NCBI GenBank assembly: GCA_019635435.1 | Contig: JAHBZM010000001.1 | Coordinates: 186,001-250,000 of the forward strand | Length of the DNA stretch: 64,000 nt | From: Ramlibacter sp. | GTDB taxonomy: Bacteria; Pseudomonadota; Gammaproteobacteria; Burkholderiales; Burkholderiaceae_C | Direction of reading: 5' to 3' | Part shown: positions 17,918 through 25,059 of the stretch, piece by piece | Position numbering within the stretch: the stretch's first letter is position 1 | How the letters are laid out: the number at the start of each line of letters is the position of its first letter | Made by a program: the position numbers and the translations under genes | The notes under the pieces: model-generated | The model's input: the letters and a program-made list of their open reading frames with translations, nothing else | Databases searched by the model: none | Told to the model about the DNA's origin: nothing

Positions 17918-18793
17918 ATGGTCTTTAATTGGCTTATTAATGCTATGGCAAATCTCTACACCCCCACTGAGATGGGCTTTGACTCCCGTCTGGAAGCCAT
18001 TGACCGCTGCCAGGTGGGGCTGCTGCGTGAATTGGCCGGTGATCTTGGCAACCGCCTGATCCTCAAAGGCGGCATGGCCATGCGGGCGGTATTCGGGAGC
18101 ATGCGGCTCACCAAGGACATCGATTTCGACCGTGACGAGACGATCAGCCAGGCAGCGCTCAAGAAAGGGCTGGGCAGGCTGCTGGTGCGCGCGGCAGGCA
18201 CCGCCGGGATCAGGGCGCCCAGAGCGGAAGTCACCAAGGACACGGCAACCACCGTCCGCGTTCGCCTCCAAGGGGTGATCGGCCACGACACCGACGTGCG
18301 GTTTGACGTGGAGGTTTCAGGGCGCGCTGCGCCGTCCAGGGAGAATCTGCGTGTCGAGGTGGTGGTGCCGCCACAGAAATACGCCATGGCGCCTTTTCCG
18401 GTGACCACCTACACCCACGCAACCCTCGCCGCAATGAAGGTCGGCGCGGCGCTTTCGGACCGGCGCAACGCACCGCGGGACCTGTACGACCTGCGCGACC
18501 TGATCCGGGCAGGCGCCGATCCGGTCACGCTGCTGACCAGCCAGGACCAGGACCTCCTGGAAGACTTCCTGTCCCGCGCACCGGGCAAACTGGACATGCT
18601 GACCTACGCACTGGCGCAGCAGGAGCTGCTGCCCTTCCTGCCACCGGCGGAGCGGGCGACCCTCACTGAAGACGCCTGGATCGAGGCCACGATCATGGTG
18701 GCGGAAAAAATAGGGCAATGGTGCACGATGGCACTGGAGACGCAGGCGTCGGCACCGGCCGGCGAGCCTGCCAGCGCAAGGCCACGGCCATGA
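17918..18793 (+). CDS. AbiEii/AbiGii-type nucleotidyltransferase toxin
   Basis: 291 residues. The nucleotidyltransferase signature LILKGGMAMR (near residue 50) followed by TKDIDFDRD (near residue 67) matches the GG...DxD pattern of AbiEii/MenT toxins. A second conserved block is MKVGAALSDRRNAPRDLYDL near residue 170. Known relatives modify tRNA or other RNA and arrest growth on phage infection. The ATG at 17945 (MANLYTP) is an alternative start. Its stop overlaps the start of the AbiEi-like gene (ATGA). The upstream 90 bp are AT-rich, unlike the neighbourhood, suggesting acquisition. Confidence 0.85.
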   Translation: MVFNWLINAMANLYTPTEMGFDSRLEAIDRCQVGLLRELAGDLGNRLILKGGMAMRAVFGSMRLTKDIDFDRDETISQAALKKGLGRLLVRAAGTAGIRAPRAEVTKDTATTVRVRLQGVIGHDTDVRFDVEVSGRAAPSRENLRVEVVVPPQKYAMAPFPVTTYTHATLAAMKVGAALSDRRNAPRDLYDLRDLIRAGADPVTLLTSQDQDLLEDFLSRAPGKLDMLTYALAQQELLPFLPPAERATLTEDAWIEATIMVAEKIGQWCTMALETQASAPAGEPASARPRP

Positions 18794-19509
18794 GCGCGGC
18801 CTGGAAGACCGACGCCGAGCGGCGGCTGATGCAGGCCGACAGCCCATCGGTCATGACAACGGCGATGCTGCACGCGCTTGTGACCACCGGCCGGCCGGAC
18901 GCTCCTTCCGCGTCAACGTTCACCCGATGGCTGGCCTCCATGTCCGGGGCCGGAAAGCTGCGCGAGGTCATCAAGGGCGTATACCTGAACTATCTGGGCC
19001 ACCGCGATGTGAGCCCGGCCGCCGCGGCCCACTGGGTGCGCAGCCGCAGTGTCGTCAGCCTGTCGTGGGTGCTGGAGCAGGCGCACATCACCAACAACTT
19101 TGGCGACACCATCACCTGCGTCATCGGCACAGGCCCCGGCTTGCCCAACCCGCAGATCGGCGACCGCGCCACAACGGCGGGCCAGTTCCGCTTCTTTGCG
19201 ATGCCCGCGCATCTCGTCGACGAACGGGCCGGCCGACTGGAGGACATCCGGGACCTGCGCTTCGACTACCCCCGCGCGACGCCCGAGAAGGCCCTGCTCG
19301 ACTGGATTTTTCTGGGCGCCTCAGCACGCAGCCGCATGACACACCCCCCTTTCGACCTGGACATCGAGGTCCTGAGCGCGCCCCGTTTGCGCCGCACCGC
19401 AAAAGCCATGGCCATCAGCGCGCTGCTGGAAGACTGGCTGCGCCAGCGTGAGCACTACCAGGCCGACAGCGACGTGCAGGAAAACTCGGCCACGCGAATG
19501 CGCTTCTGA
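18790..19509 (+). CDS. AbiEi-type antitoxin
   Basis: 239 residues. It has the hallmark ATPEKALLDWIFLG near residue 175, the AbiEi family signature, plus an N-terminal wHTH-like segment (TFTRWLASMSGAGKLREVIKGVYLN). In type IV AbiE systems this protein represses the operon and counteracts the nucleotidyltransferase. Here it is the second gene, whereas in classic abiE operons the antitoxin comes first. The 4-bp overlap with the toxin gene supports one operon. ATGCTA/TAGCAT repeats at 17886, 17909 and 17940 could be its operator. Confidence 0.82.
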   Translation: MSAAWKTDAERRLMQADSPSVMTTAMLHALVTTGRPDAPSASTFTRWLASMSGAGKLREVIKGVYLNYLGHRDVSPAAAAHWVRSRSVVSLSWVLEQAHITNNFGDTITCVIGTGPGLPNPQIGDRATTAGQFRFFAMPAHLVDERAGRLEDIRDLRFDYPRATPEKALLDWIFLGASARSRMTHPPFDLDIEVLSAPRLRRTAKAMAISALLEDWLRQREHYQADSDVQENSATRMRF

Positions 19510-19519
19510 CAGCCCCGAC

Positions 19520-20689
19520 TCACCTGTAAATGCCCAGCGTGGCCAGCTTCTGCGTGAAGGCAATGAGCCGGTCGAACTTCTGCTGGTCAAACGAGGCGTG
19601 CATCTGCAAAAAGCGCTGCTTGCGCGCGCCGGGGCCCTGGCCGGGCACCATGACAAAGCCCATCTTGGCGTCGGCATAGAACCGCGCGTCCTGCGGGTCC
19701 ACGTCGTAGCCGTATTCCAGCAGCGTGAGGATTTCGCTGCCGCCGGGCTTGACGGGGTAGTTCATGTCGCCCCGGGTCCCGAGGCCGGGCACCTTGGAGC
19801 CCACGGGCGCATTCATCATCTGCTGGCGCTTGCCGGCATCGCGCGTGGCCGGGTCCAGAAAGGTTTCGTAGTCCACCGTGGACGTGGCGAACACGAAGGC
19901 CGCGCCTTTCTCGATGCCCGCATGCAGGAAGAAATCGTTGAGCCGGATGTCCCAGTTGATGGCACTGGCCGCCGGCGCGTTGGCCCGCAGGATCATCGGG
20001 TTCATGATGAAGCTGCGCTCATACAGGTTCTGGCTGCTGGCCAGCACCCGCAGGAAGATCGAGCCCTCCACCAGCTTCCAGGTGGTGAACAGCAGGCGGA
20101 TCTGTTTGTACTTGTGCAGCAGCGCGTCAAGCGTGCAGGCCTGCAGCGCGCTCAACCCCAGCGAGGTGCTGTCCTTGGCGGCCACGCTGTTCATGGGCAC
20201 CCCGTTGGCCGGCTCGACAAACTCGCCGTTGACCTTCTGCATCCCCTTGAGCAAGGCCTTGCGGTTCTCTTCCAGGCCCTTTTCAAGGTTGGCAATGGTG
20301 GCAGCGCCGGCGTTGTACTGCTTGCTCTTGTCCCAGTCGAACAGGTTGGCGCGGTTCTGGCGCAGCAGCGCGGCCGCGCGGATCTGGGCATGCAGGTCGT
20401 TGCCGCCGCTGGCCTGCGCGTCGTCGGCCGCCTGCTGAAGCGCCTGCTTGCCCTTGCGTGAATGCAGGGGGCGGGCGAACTCCTTGAACTCCTCCAGGAA
20501 AACGTCTTCGGCCGCGCCCACCTCGTGGTCGGCGATCCAGTTGCGCATCAGCCCCATCATGTTGGCCCGCTCCGCGAGCGTGATGGTGTGCATGCCCACG
20601 GCGTTGCGGGCCGCATCCTGGTAGCGCTGCGTCATGTAGTTGTTCTGGAAAGTCAGCAGGAAGACCTGCTGCTTCACGGTCAAGGGCAT
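19520..20689 (-). CDS. Hypothetical protein, unrecognised family
   Basis: 389 residues starting MPLTVKQQVFLLTFQNNYM. I do not recognise the family. No signal peptide or membrane segment is visible. The first third is helical and charged (RKGKQALQQAADDAQASGG). The middle has QIRLLFTTWKLVEGSIFLRVLASSQNLYERSFIMNP near residues 195-230. The C-terminus is mixed with many aromatics. It converges on the AbiEi gene (10 bp apart). Codon use looks like the host, so it is a genuine gene. It lies in an accessory patch beside a toxin-antitoxin pair, but no function follows from that. Confidence 0.75.
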   Translation of the reverse strand: MPLTVKQQVFLLTFQNNYMTQRYQDAARNAVGMHTITLAERANMMGLMRNWIADHEVGAAEDVFLEEFKEFARPLHSRKGKQALQQAADDAQASGGNDLHAQIRAAALLRQNRANLFDWDKSKQYNAGAATIANLEKGLEENRKALLKGMQKVNGEFVEPANGVPMNSVAAKDSTSLGLSALQACTLDALLHKYKQIRLLFTTWKLVEGSIFLRVLASSQNLYERSFIMNPMILRANAPAASAINWDIRLNDFFLHAGIEKGAAFVFATSTVDYETFLDPATRDAGKRQQMMNAPVGSKVPGLGTRGDMNYPVKPGGSEILTLLEYGYDVDPQDARFYADAKMGFVMVPGQGPGARKQRFLQMHASFDQQKFDRLIAFTQKLATLGIYR

Positions 20690-20792
20690 ATGCGACTCCA
20701 GGTTGCGCGGCTCCCCTGATGGGGAAAACGCCTCAAATACCTCCGTGTAACGCAGTGTATCTGCACGCTTGAAAGCCTGCGGGCGAGCTCAC
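20690..20792. other. Intergenic gap with no recognisable gene
   Basis: A 103-bp gap between two minus-strand hypothetical genes. It is locally AT-richer than the genes and probably carries the promoter of the 389-residue protein; no clear -35/-10 pair can be defended. Confidence 0.4.
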
Positions 20793-21410
20793 TCAGCGCG
20801 CCTGAGCCGGCGCCAGGGCGGTGACCGCCTGCGTCAAGGCAGCCGCCGGATCCACCCCCGTGGACACCAAAGCCGCCTGTCGCTCCAGGATTTGTTGCCA
20901 GACGAGCCGGCCACTCTCTGAAGCGAGGTAGGGGTAGTCTGCAAACGCCTTGGCCTTGATCTGGTTGACCTGCGCATACAGCTGCGCCGCCTGCAGTTGC
21001 CGTTCACTTTCAAAACTGGATGTGCCTGGCCCCCGCTGCGCCGGATGTCGGCTCGCCGACTTGTAGGCGCCCAGCAGCAGGACGTATTCCGCCGCCGTGC
21101 CGCCTTGAAGTACCTTGGCCACCGTGACCTGCAGGTCTGGCGGCAGGTGACGAACCCACTCAGCGAAACCCGCCGAACGCATGACCTCGTCCGCATCGGG
21201 GTGGGCCTCGTACACGGCCGGCCCCAAGACGCCTGGCGACCGGTGCATCGCACCGGACGGGGCTGTCGGCGAAGGAAGAGCAGAAGGCGCCTCGGGACCG
21301 CCCTCGCGGCCCGGGTCATGGATCAGCAAAAGAACAAAAGCAATGGCCCCACCGAGCAGGCCCGCTCCCACCAGAAATCGCCGCGCCCAACCACGCCCAA
21401 GCCCTGCCAT
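20793..21410 (-). CDS. Hypothetical membrane-anchored protein
   Basis: 205 residues. One N-terminal transmembrane segment (residues ~11-30, FLVGAGLLGGAIAFVLLLI) is followed by a Pro/Ser-rich linker and a soluble domain with PDLQVTVAKVLQGGTAAEYVLLLGAYKSA near residue 95. The C-terminal part is helical (SERQLQAAQLYAQVNQIKAKAFADY). Topology suggests a periplasmic domain tethered to the inner membrane. I do not recognise the family. Divergent from the metallo-hydrolase gene (74 bp). Confidence 0.7.
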   Translation of the reverse strand: MAGLGRGWARRFLVGAGLLGGAIAFVLLLIHDPGREGGPEAPSALPSPTAPSGAMHRSPGVLGPAVYEAHPDADEVMRSAGFAEWVRHLPPDLQVTVAKVLQGGTAAEYVLLLGAYKSASRHPAQRGPGTSSFESERQLQAAQLYAQVNQIKAKAFADYPYLASESGRLVWQQILERQAALVSTGVDPAAALTQAVTALAPAQAR

Positions 21411-21484
21411 CCTGCCTCTCCTTGCCCCGGGTAGGGGCCGTTAAGATGGGCCGGCCCCTGGCCAAGACCTGCCCCTGAATTGCC

Positions 21485-22123
21485 ATGCTCCAGTACATCA
21501 CCCTCCCCGTCACCGCCTTCCAGCAGAACTGCTCCATTCTCTGGGACGACCAGACCCTGCAGGCCGCCATCATCGACCCGGGCGGCGAAATCGACCGCCT
21601 GCTGGCCGAAGTTGCGCGGCTTGGCCTCAAGCTCGAGCAGATCTGGATGACGCACGCCCACATCGACCACGCGGGCGGCACGGCCGAACTGGCGCAGCGG
21701 CTGGGCATCCCCATCATCGGCCCGCACCCCGGCGACCAGTTCTGGATTGACGGGCTGCCGCAACAGGGCGCCATGTTTGGCTTTCCGCCCTCGGAGCCGT
21801 TCACGCCCACGCGCTGGCTGCACGATGGCGACACGGTCACGCTGGCTGGCCATGTGCTGCAGGTGCGGCACTGCCCGGGCCACACGCCCGGCCATGTGGT
21901 GTTTTATTCGCCCGAGATCCAGCGGGCGTTTGTGGGTGATGTGCTGTTTGCCGGCAGCATAGGCCGCACGGACTATCCGCAGGGCAACCATGGGCAGCTC
22001 ATTGAGAGCATCACCACGCGGCTGTGGCCCATGGGCAATGACACGGTGTTCATTCCGGGCCACGGGCCCGAGAGCAGTTTTGGCCGCGAGCGCCAGACCA
22101 ACCCGCACGTGACGGGCACCTGA
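21485..22123 (+). CDS. MBL-fold metallo-hydrolase (glyoxalase II-like)
   Basis: 212 residues. The metal-binding motif THAHIDHAGG (HxHxDH) is near residue 58. A later histidine lies in CPGHTPGHVVF near residue 137, an aspartate in FVGDVLFAGSIGRTD, and a last histidine in FIPGHGPESSFG. The compact size and YcbL/GloB-like spacing suggest a type II glyoxalase relative acting on thioesters such as S-lactoylglutathione; the substrate is not proven. Cytoplasmic. It starts MLQYITLPV, a common start for this subgroup. Confidence 0.92.
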   Translation: MLQYITLPVTAFQQNCSILWDDQTLQAAIIDPGGEIDRLLAEVARLGLKLEQIWMTHAHIDHAGGTAELAQRLGIPIIGPHPGDQFWIDGLPQQGAMFGFPPSEPFTPTRWLHDGDTVTLAGHVLQVRHCPGHTPGHVVFYSPEIQRAFVGDVLFAGSIGRTDYPQGNHGQLIESITTRLWPMGNDTVFIPGHGPESSFGRERQTNPHVTGT

Positions 22124-22132
22124 CGCAGCCCG

Positions 22133-22960
22133 CTAGCGCCGCGCCGCCTGGTACAGCCCGCGCACCTTGGGCACGTTGGCCTCGAGCTGGCGGATGCGGT
22201 CGGGGCCGCTGGGGTGAGTGGACAAAAAGCCCGGGCCGCCATTGCCGGTGGCGGCGGCCATCTTTTTCCACAGCGTCACCGACGCATCGGGGTCGAAGCC
22301 GCCGCGTGCCGCAAGCTCCAGCCCCACCAGGTCGGCCTCGGTCTCGTCCTCGCGGCTGAACTTGAGCGTGAGCAACTGGGTGCCGATGTTGGCCGCCACG
22401 TCGCCCAGCTGGCCCAGGCCAAACAGCTGTGCACCCAGTGACAGCAGCGCGCTGGTGCCCTGGCTCTTGGCAATGCGCGAGCGTGCATGTTCACGCAGGG
22501 CGTGGGCCATTTCATGGCCCATGACCATGGCGGCCTCGTCGTCAGTCAGGCTGAGCTGGTCAAGAATGCCGGTGTAAAACGCGATCTTGCCGCCGGGCAT
22601 GCAGAAGGCGTTGATCTGCTTGCTGCCGATCAGGTTGACCTCCCACCGCCAGCCGTTGGCGCGGTCGTTCCACTTGGGTGCAAACGGAATCAAGCGGCGG
22701 CTGATGGCACGCAGGCGCTGCAACTGGGCATTGCTGTCGGGCGCCAGGGCACGCTTGGCGCGCGCCTCGGCCAGCATCTCGTTGTATTGCTGGCCGGCCG
22801 CTGTTTCCAGCTCGCCGGCGGGCACCAGCTTGCGCAGGCTCGAGGCGTTGCCCACATCCACCTGGGCCAACAGCGGCTGGGCGGTGGCCGCGCCGGCCGC
22901 CAGCAAAAAAGCGCGGCGGCCAGACCACACGGATTGTTTGGCGGAGCAGAGCAGGCACAT
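22133..22960 (-). CDS. M48-family metalloprotease, exported
   Basis: 275 residues from MCLLCSAKQ. A Tat-like or Sec signal (GRRAFLLAAGAATAQPLLAQ) precedes the mature part. The zinc motif HEMAH near residue 130 and the third ligand in DETEADLVGLELAARGG near residue 200 define M48B. FLSTHPSGPDRIRQLE is the usual C-terminal block. Related to LoiP/YcaL/BepA periplasmic proteases that handle outer-membrane proteins. The neighbouring AmpG-like gene is divergent, with 31 bp between starts. A longer upstream frame would run over that start and is not preferred. Confidence 0.9.
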   Translation of the reverse strand: MCLLCSAKQSVWSGRRAFLLAAGAATAQPLLAQVDVGNASSLRKLVPAGELETAAGQQYNEMLAEARAKRALAPDSNAQLQRLRAISRRLIPFAPKWNDRANGWRWEVNLIGSKQINAFCMPGGKIAFYTGILDQLSLTDDEAAMVMGHEMAHALREHARSRIAKSQGTSALLSLGAQLFGLGQLGDVAANIGTQLLTLKFSREDETEADLVGLELAARGGFDPDASVTLWKKMAAATGNGGPGFLSTHPSGPDRIRQLEANVPKVRGLYQAARR

Positions 22961-22991
22961 GGGGCAATAATAAACAGAACTCTTGCCCCCC

Positions 22992-24341
22992 ATGTCAGAC
23001 CAAGCCGCATCCGCCACTCCGCCCAAACCCCTTTCGTGGCTTGCCACGCTCAAGGTCTATCTGGAGCCGGCCAGCCTGCGCATGCTGGCGCTGGGCTTTT
23101 CAGCCGGGCTGCCCCTGCTGCTGGTGCTGGGCACCTTGAGCTTCAGGCTGCGCGAGGCCGGCATAGACCGCACCACCATCGGCTACCTGAGCTGGGTGGG
23201 CCTGGCCTATGGCTTCAAGTGGTGCTGGGCGCCGCTGGTGGACCGGCTGCCCCTGCCGGGGCTGACCAACACCCTGGGCCGCCGGCGCGGCTGGCTGCTG
23301 CTGTCGCAGGCCATCATCGTGGCCGGGTTGGTGGGCATGGCGCTGGTGGACCCGCGCCAGACGCTGGAGCCCATCGTCTGGTGTGCGCTGGTGGTGGCCT
23401 TTGGCTCGGCCACGCAGGACATTGCGCTGGACGCCTTTCGCATTGAATCGGCCGACGCGCAGCGCCAGGCGGCGCTGGCCGCCACCTACCAGACCGGCTA
23501 CCGGCTGGCCATGATCTGGGCCGGCGCCGGCGTGCTGTGGATTGCCGCGCGCGCCGAGATCGCCCCCGCGGTGGCCGGCGCTGTAGCGGCCTACCAGAAC
23601 GGCGCCTGGCAAACGGCGTACCTGGTGATGGCGGGCTCCATGAGTGTGGGCTTGCTCACCGTGCTGCTGTCGCGCGAGCCGGCTCCGCGTGAGCTGCCGC
23701 CGGCCCGCAATGCGGCCGAGTGGTTGCGCGGCGCGCTGGTGGACCCGTTTGCCGACTTCATTGGCCGCTACCGCTGGCAGGCCGCGCTGATCCTGGCGCT
23801 GATTGCCGTGTACCGCATCAGCGACGTGGTCATGGGCATCATGGCCAACCCGTTCTATGTGGACATGGGCTACACCAAGGACGAGGTGGCCGCCGTCACC
23901 AAGGTGTTTGGCGTGATCATGACCCTGGTGGGTGCCTTTGTGGGCGGCGCCATGGCCATGCGGCTGGGCGTGATGCGCGTGCTGATGCTGGGCGCCGTGC
24001 TGAGCGCCGCCAGCAACCTGCTGTTTGCCTGGCTGGCCGGCCATGGCCATGACGTGACCGCGCTGGTGCTGGTGATCTCGGCCGACAACCTCTCCAGCGG
24101 CATTGCCTCGGCGGCGTTCATTGCCTACCTGTCGTCACTGACCAACGTGAACTATTCGGCCACGCAGTACGCGCTGTTCAGCTCCATGATGCTGCTGCTG
24201 CCCAAATGGCTGGCGGGGTTTTCAGGCATGTATGTGGACGCCCATGGCTACAGCCAGTTCTTCACGGCCACGGCGCTGCTGGGCTTGCCGGTGCTGGTGC
24301 TGGTTTGGTTGGCGGGGCGGGCGCAGCGATCCAATCCCTGA
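22992..24341 (+). CDS. ampG: AmpG-like muropeptide permease (MFS)
   Basis: 449 residues, about twelve to fourteen membrane segments. GSATQDIALDAFRIE near residue 145 is the AmpG hallmark, and YLSWVGLAYGFKWCWAPLVDR near residue 60 fits the family. AmpG imports anhydro-muropeptides from the periplasm for cell-wall recycling and can influence beta-lactamase induction. The ATG at 22992 (MSDQAAS) is chosen. Family call firm; whether it is the true AmpG or a paralog cannot be settled from one window. Confidence 0.85.
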   Translation: MSDQAASATPPKPLSWLATLKVYLEPASLRMLALGFSAGLPLLLVLGTLSFRLREAGIDRTTIGYLSWVGLAYGFKWCWAPLVDRLPLPGLTNTLGRRRGWLLLSQAIIVAGLVGMALVDPRQTLEPIVWCALVVAFGSATQDIALDAFRIESADAQRQAALAATYQTGYRLAMIWAGAGVLWIAARAEIAPAVAGAVAAYQNGAWQTAYLVMAGSMSVGLLTVLLSREPAPRELPPARNAAEWLRGALVDPFADFIGRYRWQAALILALIAVYRISDVVMGIMANPFYVDMGYTKDEVAAVTKVFGVIMTLVGAFVGGAMAMRLGVMRVLMLGAVLSAASNLLFAWLAGHGHDVTALVLVISADNLSSGIASAAFIAYLSSLTNVNYSATQYALFSSMMLLLPKWLAGFSGMYVDAHGYSQFFTATALLGLPVLVLVWLAGRAQRSNP

Positions 24342-24348
24342 AGCCTGT

Positions 24349-24666
24349 TCACGCAGTCTGTGCGTGCAGGCGCAAGCCCAGGGCGCGAGCCACCTTGAGC
24401 ACGGTGGCAAAGCTGGGGTTGCCCCCCTCGCTGAGCGCCCGGTACAGGCTCTCGCGACTGAGCCCCGCCTCTTTGGCGACCTGGCTCATGCCCTTGGCAC
24501 GCGCAATATCGCCAAGCGCCCGGGCAATGCCAGAGGCGTCGTCTGGCGCCTCTTCAAGCCAGGCGTCCAGATAAGCGGCCATTTCTTCAGGCGTGCGCAG
24601 GTGCTCCGCCACGTCGTAGGATGTTGCCTTGGGTCTGGAAATCTTCTTGCGGGCGGCGACTGGCAT
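24349..24666 (-). CDS. HTH antitoxin of a HigBA/RelBE-type module (COG3636-like)
   Basis: 105 residues from MPVAARKKISRPKATSYDVA. EEMAAYLDAWLEEAPDDAS near residue 27 and the HTH MSQVAKEAGLSRESLYRALS followed by GNPSFATVLKVARALGL define the addiction-module antidote family. It should repress its operon and neutralise a RelE/HigB-like RNase. The partner toxin frame ends 4 bp upstream, but only its C-terminal part survives (24671-24850), so the antitoxin is now an orphan. Its original promoter was probably lost with the 5' end of the toxin gene. Confidence 0.88.
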   Translation of the reverse strand: MPVAARKKISRPKATSYDVAEHLRTPEEMAAYLDAWLEEAPDDASGIARALGDIARAKGMSQVAKEAGLSRESLYRALSEGGNPSFATVLKVARALGLRLHAQTA

Positions 24667-24670
24667 GTAA

Positions 24671-24850
24671 CTACTCCTCATAGGCCTGCGCGAGGCGGAT
24701 GGCTCTGGCGATGTCTTTGGCCTGAGTTGACTTGTCTCCGCCAACGAGCAGCAGGAGGAAATGGCCACGACGCTGCGTGTAATACACGCGGTAGCCAGGG
24801 CCGACGTCCACTTTCAGTTCCGAGACACCGTGGGTCAGTGACCTGCCCCC
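24671..24850 (-). pseudogene. RelE/HigB-type toxin, 3' remnant
   Basis: In the frame ending with TAG at 24671-24673 the minus strand reads GVSELKVDVGPGYRVYYTQR, then a beta-rich stretch with LLVGGDKSTQAKDIARA and a tail ending AQAYEE. This is the C-terminal ~55 residues of the COG3657 RelE/ParE toxin family. The N-terminal ~40 residues and the start codon are missing; the sequence before it is an IS5-type transposase remnant. The exact join lies within about 24838-24860. The order toxin then antitoxin, 4 bp apart, is the usual one for this family. Confidence 0.8.
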
Positions 24851-25059
24851 GCCCAGCCGCCGGGTAGTGCGGCTCGATCAGCTCGAGCAGCGCCTTCCAC
24901 GTCACGACCTGTTCCATTTTTCCCAGGAAGACTTCCGGCGTGTCCGTTTTCCTTTGCCGACGTACTCCGCGTCAGCGAAACTGATCTGGCTCGTACCGCA
25001 GGCTGCTCTGCATCGCTCAACGCGCCGCGGCAGAATCGGTGGACTTGCTCAGACTTTCC
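24845..25059 (-). mobile_element. IS5-family insertion sequence remnant
   Basis: The minus strand carries the 5' end of an IS5-type transposase: ISFADAEYVGKGKRTRR, then, after a one-base slip, EVFLGKMEQVVTWKALLELI and EPHYPAAGRG. A probable start is the ATG at 25013. The reading frame is broken at least at ~24945 (one G missing against the expected reading), so it is dead. The left terminal repeat is at 25039-25059. The right end and most of the transposase are gone, deleted into the toxin gene. Confidence 0.72.
25039..25059. repeat. IS5-type terminal inverted repeat (one end only)
   Basis: On the minus strand AGGGAAAGTCTGAGCAAGTCC resembles the GGGAAGGTCTGAA-type ends of IS5 elements (positions 25059 to 25039). 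It abuts CTAA, a usual IS5-group target. No second end was found. Confidence 0.5.

Noticed and set aside
17851..17945. Possible eighth copy of the ~50-bp repeat
   Set aside because: It shares ATGCTA/TAGCAT half-sites but has no GGACTCCAGCC end; treated as a possible operator instead.
24678..24917. A 79-codon minus-strand ORF starting MEQVVTWKALLELIEPHYPA
   Set aside because: Its start is IS5 transposase sequence and the rest is the out-of-frame toxin remnant; not a real gene.
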